Shown piece by piece: positions 1 through 7,319 of a DNA stretch of 64,000 bases. Each line of letters opens with the position of its first letter. The stretch's first letter is position 1. The notes beneath the pieces were generated by a model. It searched no databases. It was not told where the DNA came from and saw nothing but the letters and a program-made list of their open reading frames with translations. The DNA comes from Pseudomonas sp. P8_229 (GTDB lineage: Bacteria; Pseudomonadota; Gammaproteobacteria; Pseudomonadales; Pseudomonadaceae): the NCBI RefSeq assembly GCF_034008635.1, contig NZ_CP125378.1, positions 1,354,001 through 1,418,000 on the forward strand. Reading direction: 5' to 3'. A program made the position numbers and the translations under genes.

Positions 1-679
1 CCACAACCGCCACGAGAAACATCTGACGAAGGAAGTCGAAGGGCAGATCCTGCTGGAGCTGATCGACCATTTCAGTGCCGAACACGTGCTGTCATTTTCC
101 TGGGGCGGCGCGGCCACTCTGGTTGCCCTGGCCCACCAGCCACGGCGCATTGAAAAAGCCGTGATCAGCTCGTTCTCGCCGGTGATCAACGCGCACATGC
201 TTGATTACCTGGAGCGCGGTGTCGATTACCTCGGTCAGCGCGATGGCGACCGCGTCGGGCATCTGGTCAACAACACCATCGGCAAACACCTGCCATCACT
301 GTTCAAGCGCTTCAACTATCGCCACGTCAGCAGCCTGGCCGAGCACGAATACGGGCAGATGCACTTCCACATCAGTGACGTGCTGCACAGCGATCGTCAG
401 TGCTACCTGAATGCGGCAAAGAAGATCAACGTGCCGGTGCTGTTCCTCAACGGTGAATGGGACGAATACACCGCCGCCGAAGACGCCCGGATATTCGGCA
501 ACCACGTGGCGCACAGCACTTTCACCACGCTGCAGGCCACCGGGCACTTCCTCGACATGGAGCACAAGGCTGCTTGCCGAGATAGCCAGAACGCCCTGCT
601 CGGTTTCCTGAAACCCACTCAGCAGTCGAGCCGAACGCGTTACTCGTTCGTTCAGGATCACCATGCACTGGCCATTTGA
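1..679 (+). CDS. phaG: PhaG, (R)-3-hydroxyacyl-ACP:CoA transacylase / thioesterase (5' truncated)
   Basis: The reading frame is open from base 2 to the stop at 677-679; the true start lies upstream of the window. The visible ~225 residues belong to an alpha/beta hydrolase: the nucleophile elbow is FSWGGA, followed by LALAHQPRRIEKAVISSFSP, NGEWDEYT (acid region) and the histidine in GHFLDME. From memory of P. putida PhaG (about 295 residues) the similarity runs along the whole visible length, including the KRFNYRHVSSL block. PhaG diverts 3-hydroxyacyl chains from fatty acid synthesis to medium-chain polyhydroxyalkanoate precursors; RhlA is the closest alternative family, but the sequence fits PhaG better. 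It stands alone, followed by a tRNA gene. Confidence 0.92.
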   Translation, partial: HNRHEKHLTKEVEGQILLELIDHFSAEHVLSFSWGGAATLVALAHQPRRIEKAVISSFSPVINAHMLDYLERGVDYLGQRDGDRVGHLVNNTIGKHLPSLFKRFNYRHVSSLAEHEYGQMHFHISDVLHSDRQCYLNAAKKINVPVLFLNGEWDEYTAAEDARIFGNHVAHSTFTTLQATGHFLDMEHKAACRDSQNALLGFLKPTQQSSRTRYSFVQDHHALAI

Positions 680-839
680 AAACGTGTCGTCGCGAGCGAG
701 TCGGCAGGCTCGAACATCAGCGTATCGTCCCTGCCCGACTCACCCGCGAATGACCGTTTTCAAGGCTGTAACGCGCTGCGAGCAAAAGAAAAACTTCAAA
801 TCCGCGCCCGACTCTGGTACAAAGTCAGCCGCTCTTTGA

Positions 840-913
840 GCGGGTATAGTTTAGTGGCAAAACGAAAGCTTCCCAAGCTTTAGTTGAGGGTTCGATTCCC
901 TCTACCCGCTCCA
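840..913 (+). tRNA. tRNA-Gly, anticodon CCC
   Basis: A complete cloverleaf can be folded: acceptor stem GCGGGTA/TACCCGC, an anticodon stem AAAGC/GCTTT closing the loop TTCCCAA (anticodon CCC), the T arm GAGGGTTCGATTCCCTC, discriminator T and an encoded CCA end. The length of 74 bases is normal for tRNA-Gly. It is a single-gene unit. Confidence 0.96.
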
Positions 914-960
914 CTCAATTGGGTCTCACGTTGTGGTATGACGGGGGATGCAGGAACAGA

Positions 961-988
961 AAAACCGGCCTACAGGGCCGGTTTTTTT
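961..988 (+). terminator. Rho-independent terminator after tRNA-Gly
   Basis: The stem ACCGGCC/GGCCGGT with a short loop is followed by a run of seven T. It lies about 50 bases after the tRNA, as expected for the end of its transcript. Confidence 0.85.
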
Positions 989-1111
989 GTGTCTGGGATT
1001 TACCCACATTGGCTCGTAAAGGCCTGCAACACACCCATCATCCCAGCTCCAAGACCCTGCCTAGACTGATTCTTGCCACCGAGCAGAACAAAGGACGATG
1101 ACCGCTCGGTG

Positions 1112-1147
1112 GTTATAGTGTTGATCAAAAAAATCAGTAGTTATAGT
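1112..1147 (+). promoter_or_regulatory. Candidate hicAB promoter/operator with a direct repeat
   Basis: The octamer GTTATAGT occurs twice, at 1112-1119 and 1140-1147, 28 bases apart and in the same orientation. Each contains TATAGT, a good -10 box; TTGATC at 1121-1126 is a possible -35 box, 15 bases before the second one. HicB antitoxins usually repress their own operon, so the repeats are reasonable HicB targets. This is inferred from position only. Confidence 0.4.
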
Positions 1148-1176
1148 ACCTACCAAGCACACCACAAGGAGGTGTT

Positions 1177-1356
1177 GTGAATAGCCGTTTTTTAATCGGC
1201 CAACTCGTCGCAGACGGTGGGTACCTGGTGCGGGTCAAAGGCAGTCACCATCACTTTAAACATCCCGTCAAACCCGGATTGGTGACGGTGCCGCATCCGA
1301 AGAAGGACCTGCTTAAAAAAACGGCCATCAGTATTTTGAAACAGGCGCTGCCTTGA
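1177..1356 (+). CDS. hicA: HicA-type mRNA interferase toxin
   Basis: A 59-residue protein starting with GTG behind a strong AAGGAGG (1166-1172). It has the HicA (YcfA) double-stranded RNA-binding fold signature: a glycine-rich turn (DGGYLVRVKGSHHHF) with the histidine cluster that includes the catalytic histidine, then VTVPHPKKDLLKKTAISILKQA. The length is typical of the family. HicA cleaves mRNA when not bound by HicB, whose gene follows 36 bases downstream. The start is set by the ribosome binding site. Confidence 0.9.
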   Translation: MNSRFLIGQLVADGGYLVRVKGSHHHFKHPVKPGLVTVPHPKKDLLKKTAISILKQALP

Positions 1357-1392
1357 CTCACTCCGCCTAGAGCGTCCAGGAGGACCACGAAC

Positions 1393-1800
1393 ATGCTTTA
1401 CCCTATCGCAATTTCAATAGGTGATGACGAACACGCCTGGGGAGTGGAAGTACCGGATATTCCCGGCTGTTTTTCCGCCGGCGATGATCTTGATGATGCC
1501 GTCGCGATGGCTCGCGAAGCCATTGAGGGGCATTTCGAAGTTCTGGCCGAGGACGGTGCGCCGATCCCGCCAGCCAGCAAGCTTGGCGTGCATGTATCGA
1601 ACCCGCAGTATGTTGGCTGTGCTTGGGCTGTGGTTGATATTGACGTCACCAAATACCTGGGCAAGGCGCAGAAACTCAACATCACGCTGCCTGGCTATCT
1701 GCTCAACCGCATTGATGAATACGTGCTTCATCACCCGGAAGAGAAGAGCCGTTCGGGGTTTCTGGCGTCGGCAGCGTTGAAGGTCTTGCAGCAAGGTTGA
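1393..1800 (+). CDS. hicB: HicB-family antitoxin
   Basis: 135 residues. The N-terminal part (LYPIAI, WGVEVPDIPGCFSAGDDLDDAVAMAREAIEGHFE) is the HicB partial RNase H-like fold that caps HicA; the C-terminal part (KLNITLPGYLLNRIDEYVLHHPEEKSRSGFLASAALKVL) is a ribbon-helix-helix DNA-binding domain. The preceding AGGAGGACC provides the ribosome site. Two-gene operon with hicA, in the toxin-first order usual for this family. It probably represses the operon through its RHH domain. Confidence 0.93.
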   Translation: MLYPIAISIGDDEHAWGVEVPDIPGCFSAGDDLDDAVAMAREAIEGHFEVLAEDGAPIPPASKLGVHVSNPQYVGCAWAVVDIDVTKYLGKAQKLNITLPGYLLNRIDEYVLHHPEEKSRSGFLASAALKVLQQG

Positions 1801-1831
1801 ATGCAAAACCGGCTCTCCGCTGGCATTTCTC

Positions 1832-1866
1832 CATCACCCATCACCCATCACCCATCACCCACCACC
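1832..1866. repeat. Short tandem repeat, 7-base unit CATCACC x5
   Basis: Four perfect copies of CATCACC are followed by one variant copy, CACCACC. The array lies between the end of hicB and the frameshifted methyltransferase gene. It is outside any gene I accept. Confidence 0.85.
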
Positions 1867-1967
1867 CTCCCCTACGCGGCCATCAACGAATACGCGTTTT
1901 CACTTTCGAGGGACTCCATGGCGCGGCCGCTGTGCCGCTGATGACAGAACTCAAAAGAGCACTTCCC

Positions 1968-2697
1968 ATGACGCAAAACATCTACGACGATCCCGTTTTT
2001 TTTCCAGGGCTACAGCCAGCTGAACCGCTCCATCGGCGGCCTCGATGCTGCGCCGGAGTGGCCGGCGCTCAAGGCATTGTTGCCATCGATGCATGATTTG
2101 AACGTGGTCGACCTCGGCTGTGGTTATGGCTGGTTCAGCCGCTGGGCCAGTGAACACGGCGCCGCCCATGTGCTGGGGCTGGATGTCTCGAAAAAGATGC
2201 TGGAGCAGGCGCGCGCAACCACCACGGCGGCGAACATCCGCTACGAACGCGCCGACCTTGAGCATCTCGACTTGCCGGCCTGCAGTTTCGACCTGGCTTA
2301 CAGCTCCCTGGCACTGCACTACATCAAGGATTTGCCCGGACTGTTCGCTCATCTGTACGCGGCGCTGAAACCCGGTTCGCACTTTGTGTTTTCCATTGAA
2401 CATCCGATCTTCATGGCCCCGCGCAATCCAGGCTGGTTGATCGACAGCGACGGTCACAAGCGCTGGCCACTGGACAGTTATCAACTGGAAGGCGAGCGGG
2501 TGACCAACTGGCTGGCCGAGGGGGTGATCAAGCAGCACCGCACGATTGGCACGCTGTTGAATTCGCTGATTGATGCCGGGTTCACTATTCGCCATGTCAA
2601 CGAATGGGGGCCGAGCGAGGCTGAAGTGTCGGCGCAACCGGCGCTGGCTGAAGAACGGGAGCGGCCGATGATGATGTTGGTGGCCGTGCAGCGTTGA
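1968..2697 (+). pseudogene. Class I SAM-dependent methyltransferase, interrupted by a +1 frameshift
   Basis: Translation from the ATG at 1968 gives MTQNIYDDPVFF and then leaves frame. The continuation (GYSQLNRSIGGLDAAPEWPALKALLP and on to the stop at 2695-2697) lies one base further along. The shift falls in a run of eight T (1996-2003); seven would restore one protein of about 242 residues. The downstream part has the SAM-binding motif I VVDLGCGYGWFSRWA, LGLDVSKKML, and SSLALHYIKD (motif IV region), typical of small UbiE/BioC-like methyltransferases of unknown substrate. The break could be a real mutation, a base-calling error, or a site of slippage on the T run. The upstream start is supported by family-like N-terminal residues, though no strong ribosome site is visible. 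Confidence 0.8.
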
Positions 2698-2717
2698 TCT
2701 GATCTGAGCAAACAATA

Positions 2718-2808
2718 TGTGGTGAGGGGATTTATCCCCGATGGGTGCGCAGCCCCCGCTTAGAGGGCCTGCTGCGCAGTCCGTCGGGGATAAATCCCCT
2801 CACTACAA
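2718..2808. repeat. Intergenic inverted repeat (GTGAGGGGATTTATCCCC type)
   Basis: The arms at about 2720-2742 and 2783-2806 are close reverse complements (GTGAGGGGATTTATCCCCGA against TCGGGGATAAATCCCCTCAC), separated by a second inner hairpin. The element lies between the converging 3' ends of the two methyltransferase genes. It differs in sequence from the main REP family of the window. Confidence 0.8.
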
Positions 2809-2825
2809 GTGCCTGAAGCCTGACT

Positions 2826-3596
2826 TCAGCGAATCGCGACGATAAACAGCCGCGGAAACGGCAACAGCACCGAACCATCCGGCAACGCCGGATAAGCCTC
2901 CGCAACCGCCGCCAGATACTGCTGCAGAAACTGCGCCCGCTCGTCTTCGGTCAACGGACTGAGAAACGGAATCAAGCCACTGCCCTTGAACCACTCCACC
3001 ACCCCCACCGCACCGCCCGCCAGTTGATGGTGATAGGTGGTGCGCCAGACATCGACCCGCGAACAATGCGGGCGCAACATCGAAAAGTATTCGCGGGCAC
3101 TCGCCATCTCGGTGCGCTGCCCGGCGGCGCCAGCCAGTTTCGCCGCCCACGGGCCGTTCGCGGCGACTTCGCGCATCAGCCGATGGGAAGGCTCGTTGAG
3201 GTTGTCCGGCATCTGGATCGCCAGGCTCCCACCGGCGGACAGTTTGCCGGCCAGCGCCGGCAGCAAAGTAGCGTGATCAGGCAGCCACTGCAGCACCGCG
3301 TTGGCGAAGATCACATCGAACGGGCCGGCCTCAGCCCAACGGTTGATCTCGGCCACCTCGAACCGCAGCTGTGGCAAGCGCTTGCGCGCGGCGTCGATCA
3401 TGTCCGGCGAACTGTCCAGGCCACTGACCTGCGCCTGCTCAAAACGCTGCACCAGCAGCTCGGTGGAATTACCCGGGCCACAACCGATATCGACCACTGA
3501 TCGCACCTGAACCGTGGGAATAGCCGCCAGCAGATCACGGGCCGGGCGGGTGCGTTCATCTTCAAAAGCGACGTATTGTTTGGCGGACCAACTCAT
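2826..3596 (-). CDS. tam: Trans-aconitate 2-methyltransferase family protein
   Basis: 256 residues from the ATG at 3596, preceded by CAGGAG. It has the Tam signature: WSAKQYVAFEDERTRPARDLLAAIP at the N terminus, SAM-binding VVDIGCGPGNSTELL, GLDSSPDMIDAARKRLP, then FDVIFANAVLQWLPDH and MPDNLNEPSH. Tam methylates trans-aconitate, which forms spontaneously from cis-aconitate and inhibits aconitase. An in-frame ATG further upstream (3617) would add seven residues but has no ribosome site. It is monocistronic. Confidence 0.88.
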   Translation of the reverse strand: MSWSAKQYVAFEDERTRPARDLLAAIPTVQVRSVVDIGCGPGNSTELLVQRFEQAQVSGLDSSPDMIDAARKRLPQLRFEVAEINRWAEAGPFDVIFANAVLQWLPDHATLLPALAGKLSAGGSLAIQMPDNLNEPSHRLMREVAANGPWAAKLAGAAGQRTEMASAREYFSMLRPHCSRVDVWRTTYHHQLAGGAVGVVEWFKGSGLIPFLSPLTEDERAQFLQQYLAAVAEAYPALPDGSVLLPFPRLFIVAIR

Positions 3597-3763
3597 TGCG
3601 TTCTCCTGTCGGGACATTCCAGCGGTTCGTCACGATACAGGCAGCCCGGCGGGCTGTTCCAGAGCGACTCATTGCAAACGGTGTCTGGCGACGTCCTGCT
3701 TATCGCCAATTCGTCATCCCCTATGCACTTTACGACCGTCCGTCGAGCCGTATAAAAGCGTTT

Positions 3764-3791
3764 TTGACAGCCAAAAAATCCTACCTATAGT
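3764..3791 (+). promoter_or_regulatory. Sigma-70 type promoter in the 374-base gap before the inclusion-body genes
   Basis: TTGACA (3764-3769) and TATAGT (3786-3791) are separated by 16 bases, close to the housekeeping consensus. It points toward the PixA-like gene at 3971 and would leave a leader of about 170 bases. I see no other gene or clear element in the gap 3597-3970. Confidence 0.7.
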
Positions 3792-3970
3792 CAATTTGCG
3801 GCAATCGGAAGGAACCCGATTACAGATAATCTCGTGCAAGGAGCACGGCCTGCCCGTCCCTCATGACCGATGGGTTCCCCCAGTAGTGTGCTCGCAAATG
3901 CCATGCGACAAGCAAGCGTCGTCGTGCCTGGATTGCAGTCCGACGTTCACTATGAAAAAGGAGCATCACC

Positions 3971-4474
3971 ATGTCTCGAGTTACGGATATTCTGGTTTCC
4001 ATCGACACTGAAACCATTCTGAAAAAGTATCCAAACATCAGCAAGGATCCGAAGAATCCCACGCTGATCGACTGGCATCATGTGTACATGGTCACCAACC
4101 AGGACAACGTCGTCAGTGGCCAGGCCGGTGGCGAACTGGACCTCAAGGCGCAGGTCGGCGACCTGATCCGCTGGCGTGAAACCAGCTTGTCGCAAAGCTT
4201 CGAACAAGCGGTGATTTTCTACAAATTCATCGGTAACGCCGGTGCCGATCTGATCTCCCCACCCTCGCCGCGCAAGGCCACAGCCTGCGTTGCAGTACCG
4301 AATCGCGAAAATCCATCCGTGCCCAGTTGCCAGAAAGTCGACAACCATTACTGGTCATCCGAGACCCTGGATTGCGGCCGCGTGACCTATCACTTCCACT
4401 TCCTGATCGTCGATCGCAACTGCCAGATCATCGGCTGCTGCTCGTGGGATCCGTTCATCTCCATCCACAATTGA
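3971..4474 (+). CDS. PixA/AidA-family inclusion-body protein (first copy)
   Basis: 167 residues, with AAAAGGAG a few bases before the ATG. The protein resembles the PixA/AidA family (Pfam inclusion body protein): VTDILVSIDTETILKKYPNISKDPKNPTLIDWHHVYMVT near the N terminus, an acidic beta-rich middle (LDLKAQVGDLIRWRE) and the C-terminal FHFLIVDRNCQIIGCCSWDPFISI. No signal peptide is present. PixA forms cytoplasmic crystalline inclusions in Xenorhabdus; AidA-like proteins are quorum-regulated in some other proteobacteria. The biochemical role is unknown. It is followed by a paralogue 122 bases downstream. Confidence 0.85.
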   Translation: MSRVTDILVSIDTETILKKYPNISKDPKNPTLIDWHHVYMVTNQDNVVSGQAGGELDLKAQVGDLIRWRETSLSQSFEQAVIFYKFIGNAGADLISPPSPRKATACVAVPNRENPSVPSCQKVDNHYWSSETLDCGRVTYHFHFLIVDRNCQIIGCCSWDPFISIHN

Positions 4475-4596
4475 CGATGCCCCGGGCCCCTTGGCAACGG
4501 GGGGCCCTACCGATCCGATGCCGCCCCGGCCGGAACAGGATGTCTTGCCTTGACCGAAGCGGCCGCCAGTTTGTAGCGACGTCATGAAAGGAATCC

Positions 4597-5139
4597 ATGA
4601 TGACTTCCGAACCGATCCCTTCCCCTTCATCTACCGTCACCAACGCACAAAACGTGTTACTGATCGTCGATGCCGAATCCCTGCTTTCGCGCTATCCGAC
4701 ACCCAGCCAGGACCCGGCGAATCCGACGGACATCCCCGATGGATTGATCTTTTTCGCCACAAGTAATAACTCAAACGAAATAGTTACAAATGACAGTAAT
4801 ACTAAAGTCATTGTCGAGATTGGCCGTGACATTCATTTTCGTGCAAGAAGCGTCAGCCTGATCGCCGAGCACAGCGTGGTTGCCTACCGCATGACCGTCG
4901 ATAACAGCAGCGTGCTTACCGCTCCGCAACTGGAAGTACACACTGGCCTCACCGTCCCTGCGCCCAACCCGGAAACGCCATCCGTTCCAGGTAGCCACAA
5001 AGCGGACGACCACTTCTGGACATGCACCCCGAAAACACCCGGCACCGCCCAGTGCGAATTGGGGTTCATGCTGGTCAATCAGCAATGTGAAGTGGTGGGG
5101 TTCTTTCAGTGGCAGGTTGGGGTGGAGATTGCGAGCTGA
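4597..5139 (+). CDS. PixA/AidA-family inclusion-body protein (second copy)
   Basis: 180 residues, preceded by AAAGGAA. It shares the layout of the upstream gene: NVLLIVDAESLLSRYPTPSQDPANPTDIPD, a beta-rich middle, a proline-rich linker (VPAPNPETPSVPGSHKADDHFW) and the closing LGFMLVNQQCEVVGFFQW. The two copies differ strongly in the middle. The stretch at 4755-4815 (TSNNSNEIVTNDSNTK) is noticeably AT-rich compared with its surroundings. Probably co-transcribed with the first copy. Confidence 0.83.
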   Translation: MMTSEPIPSPSSTVTNAQNVLLIVDAESLLSRYPTPSQDPANPTDIPDGLIFFATSNNSNEIVTNDSNTKVIVEIGRDIHFRARSVSLIAEHSVVAYRMTVDNSSVLTAPQLEVHTGLTVPAPNPETPSVPGSHKADDHFWTCTPKTPGTAQCELGFMLVNQQCEVVGFFQWQVGVEIAS

Positions 5140-5149
5140 TGAGGCGCGT

Positions 5150-5358
5150 AAAAAACCGGCCTCCAAGGCTAATGCTGATCAGTTAAGCGCACTCAATGCT
5201 CAAAGCAACGACGATCAATTGTGGGAGCGGGCTTGCTCGCGAAGACGTCGGCCCAGCAAACATTGATGTTGACTGCCCCACCGCTTTCGCGAGCAAGCCC
5301 GCTCCCACAGGGGATCTGCGCTTAACTGATCGGCATTAATCTCCAGGGCCGGTTTTTT
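5150..5358. terminator. Terminator hairpin with a REP element nested in its loop
   Basis: Outer arms AAAAAACCGGCC (5150-5161) and GGCCGGTTTTTTT (from 5347) are those of an ordinary bidirectional terminator, yet they are about 185 bases apart. Inside are second arms, 5171-5191 and 5317-5337, complementary over 21 bases with a single G/T mismatch (core GATCAGTTAAGCGCA), and inside those is a REP pair at 5221-5311. The whole region forms one nested inverted repeat between convergent genes. Confidence 0.75.
5221..5311. repeat. REP element, two inverted arms
   Basis: GTGGGAGCGGGCTTGCTCGC at 5221-5240 and its reverse complement ending at 5310, with a spacer between. Member of the main REP family of the window (CTCCCAC/TTCGCGA subtype). 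Confidence 0.9.
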
Positions 5359-5739
5359 TCAGTCGTAATATCCAACCGTTTTTTTCAAATGATCCGAGTA
5401 TTCATAAATATCGTCGACTGAGCTAATCGGATGACGCGTTTCATTTTTCTCTTCATCAAAGATACCAATGTACTTCTGCGAGCGATTGAAGTGCAGTCGG
5501 CAGATCGGTTTGCGATTGTTATCGTCTAAAAGGATACCAAAGTAACTTTGCGTGTCGCGCTGAACAATACGCTTGGCGTCAACGACTGAACGCACCAGCG
5601 CACGGACAATGTGATACCCCTCCAGTCCCTCCAGTGTTGTCAGAACCTTGTCATCCGCTTCATCACGCGGTTCTGCGGGGTCGGTTCCAACAGTGGCTGA
5701 AGGCAAGGACGCCAACGATGGCTGAATTGCACCACTCAT
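5359..5739 (-). CDS. Orphan C-terminal domain of a predicted type I/IV restriction endonuclease
   Basis: 126 residues. The segment LEGYHIVRALVRSVVDAKRIVQRDTQSYFGILLDDNNRKPICRLHFNRSQKYIGIFDEEKNETRHPISSVDDIYEYSDHLKKTV resembles, from memory, the C-terminal domain of COG2810-type predicted restriction endonucleases with an HSDR_N_2 nuclease domain. Here that nuclease domain is missing: only about 35 low-complexity residues precede the conserved part. It may be a gene remnant or a free-standing domain. The start is uncertain, with no clear ribosome site. The reading frame is intact across the conserved domain. Confidence 0.6.
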   Translation of the reverse strand: MSGAIQPSLASLPSATVGTDPAEPRDEADDKVLTTLEGLEGYHIVRALVRSVVDAKRIVQRDTQSYFGILLDDNNRKPICRLHFNRSQKYIGIFDEEKNETRHPISSVDDIYEYSDHLKKTVGYYD

Positions 5740-5991
5740 TGCTGACTTGAGTCGATCATTGATCTGGTCGTTGATGACCTCTGACTGGTTCTATCCGTGC
5801 ATTCGCATGCTGGCGAATTGATTGCCAATTGATCCTGGACGCAAACCCGCACAAAGAAAGTTTTCTGCTGCAAAGTGCTTCGCCCTATGCCCTGCGATGA
5901 CAGATTTCAGTGGTGGCAGGCTTTCTCAGTCGAATTTTCGCAACGCCCTCACTGTCTGAATTTCAGGCCCCTCTCAATAAGGAACACGGCA

Positions 5992-6402
5992 ATGAAATTC
6001 GCGAAGATTTCCCAGACTCTCGCACTGTGGGCCGGTAGCCCGAAAACCTTCATGGGGGCGTTGGTCCTGATTTTTCTCTGGGGACTGAGTGGGCCGTTTT
6101 TTCATTTCAATGACACCTGGCAACTGATCATCAACACCTCGACCACGATCATCACGTTTCTGATGGTGTTCCTGATCCAGAACACGCAGAACCGCGACAC
6201 CGACATCCTGCATCTGAAGCTCGATGAGTTGTTGCGCGTCAACAAGGAAGCCCAGAACGCGATGCTCGGGCTGGAATCGCTGGACCTCAAGCAACTGGAG
6301 GCGCTGCGCAAGCATTACCGCAGCCTGGGCGAAAGCGAGGTGTTCAACCTCGAAGGACTGGGGGAAAAGAGCAAGCCGAGGCAGGATCTGAATGACTGCT
6401 GA
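5992..6402 (+). CDS. Low-affinity iron permease family small membrane protein
   Basis: 136 residues from an ATG behind AAGGAAC. Two hydrophobic segments (about residues 19-36, FMGALVLIFLWGLSGPFF, and 46-64, IINTSTTIITFLMVFLIQN) are followed by NTQNRDTDILHLKLDELLR, the hallmark of the bacterial low-affinity iron permease (Fet4-like, PF04120) small proteins, and a charged C-terminal helix. Transport of iron by these short bacterial proteins is not established. It is monocistronic and ends at a strong bidirectional terminator. Confidence 0.8.
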   Translation: MKFAKISQTLALWAGSPKTFMGALVLIFLWGLSGPFFHFNDTWQLIINTSTTIITFLMVFLIQNTQNRDTDILHLKLDELLRVNKEAQNAMLGLESLDLKQLEALRKHYRSLGESEVFNLEGLGEKSKPRQDLNDC

Positions 6403-6403
6403 C

Positions 6404-6438
6404 AAACAAAAACGGCGCCTTTCGGGCGCCGTTTGTTT
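6404..6438. terminator. Bidirectional Rho-independent terminator
   Basis: AACGGCGCC-TTTC-GGGCGCCGTT forms a stem with a tetraloop, flanked by an A-rich run on the left and a T-rich run on the right. It serves the converging genes at 5992-6402 and 6450-6968. Confidence 0.92.
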
Positions 6439-6449
6439 AATCCTCGGTA

Positions 6450-6968
6450 TTAGCGGCTGGCCTGCAGCGCCCGAGCCATTTGCAGATGGTTCTGCAGTTT
6501 CGGCAAGGTCTCGTCGGCAAATGCCTTGATTTCCGGCACGTCGGTGGTCTGAGCTTCCTCCTGAATCTGCTGGATGGCTTCTTCGGTAGCTTTCACCTGG
6601 CTGGCGGCGTAGGCCTGGTCGAAGGTTTCACCGTCCTTCACCTGCGGGATCATGGATTTGGCCTTGTCGGCGATTTCTTCACGGGGAGCGATCGGCAGGT
6701 CGAGTTTCTTCGCGATCTTCGCCAGGTGCTGGTTGGCCGTGGTGCGGTCATTGATGACGACGATGGTGTAGTCCTTGACCTCTTTGGATTCGGATTTCTG
6801 ATGGGCCAGACGACTGGCTTCGATATCGGCCATGCCCTTGGCCGAAGCATCGTTGATGAAATCGGCAGGCGACTGGGCAGCTGCGCCGCTGGCGAACGCA
6901 CTGCTGGCGAACAGTCCCAGCAACGTGACAAAACTGAAACGACGTACCAGGGTGGCCATCCGGCTCAT
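6450..6968 (-). CDS. DUF4142 family periplasmic protein
   Basis: 172 residues from the ATG at 6968, preceded by GAAGGAGG. A signal peptide covers about residues 1-26 (RRFSFVTLLGLFASSAFASGAAAQ). The remainder is the alpha-helical DUF4142 domain: FINDASAKGMADIEASRLAHQKSESKEVKDYTIVVINDRTTANQHL and repeated helices to the end, resembling ferritin-like bundles. The function is unknown; such proteins are often stress-induced. It sits next to a KGG-motif stress protein on the same strand. Confidence 0.87.
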   Translation of the reverse strand: MSRMATLVRRFSFVTLLGLFASSAFASGAAAQSPADFINDASAKGMADIEASRLAHQKSESKEVKDYTIVVINDRTTANQHLAKIAKKLDLPIAPREEIADKAKSMIPQVKDGETFDQAYAASQVKATEEAIQQIQEEAQTTDVPEIKAFADETLPKLQNHLQMARALQASR

Positions 6969-7042
6969 GGTCGTGCCCTCCTTCTCTTCAAATTCAAGCG
7001 GGAGCTTTCGCCCCCGCCTCTCAATCAAAACTACCTCACCGA

Positions 7043-7201
7043 CTACTTCGATTTCTGAGCAGGCTTGCGGCCCATTTCGGTTTTCGCAGGCTCTTTGTCG
7101 ACCGTCGTGGTGGTGGTTTTCCCACCTTTGCGACCGGCTTCAGACGCCTTCGTTCGATCGTTGGCGAAGTTTCCCGAGTTCGAGTTTCTTGAATTAGGCA
7201 T
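7043..7201 (-). CDS. Small KGG-motif stress-type protein
   Basis: 52 residues from the ATG at 7201, preceded by AAGAGGAAG. It is hydrophilic, without a membrane segment. The GNFANDRTKASEAGRKGGKTT part carries the KGG motif of general-stress proteins (GsiB/Con-10 like), here a single copy. The Lys/Ala-rich tail is MGRKPAQKSK. The role is unknown; the family is usually induced by starvation or desiccation. Confidence 0.75.
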   Translation of the reverse strand: MPNSRNSNSGNFANDRTKASEAGRKGGKTTTTTVDKEPAKTEMGRKPAQKSK

Positions 7202-7319
7202 GATTCTCTTCCTCTTGGTGTTGATCGTTGGCGAGCAGGTGCCCGCCTAGATTGAGAATTGCCGGACCGATAAAGGTTTAGAAAAGTTGCCCGCGCCGCG
7301 ACGAACGGTGCGGCCTGTT

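Noticed and set aside
1797..2096. A separate 99-codon gene
   Set aside because: Its end is the frame-shifted start of the methyltransferase gene and its beginning is repeat and spacer sequence.
3514..4011. 165-codon plus-strand frame ahead of the first PixA-like gene
   Set aside because: It starts inside the tam gene, crosses a good promoter and overlaps the PixA-like gene in another frame; the product is cysteine-rich with no likeness.
5221..5311. Possible CRISPR repeat
   Set aside because: The similar copies are scattered singly, each an inverted pair, with no regularly spaced direct repeats; they are REP elements.
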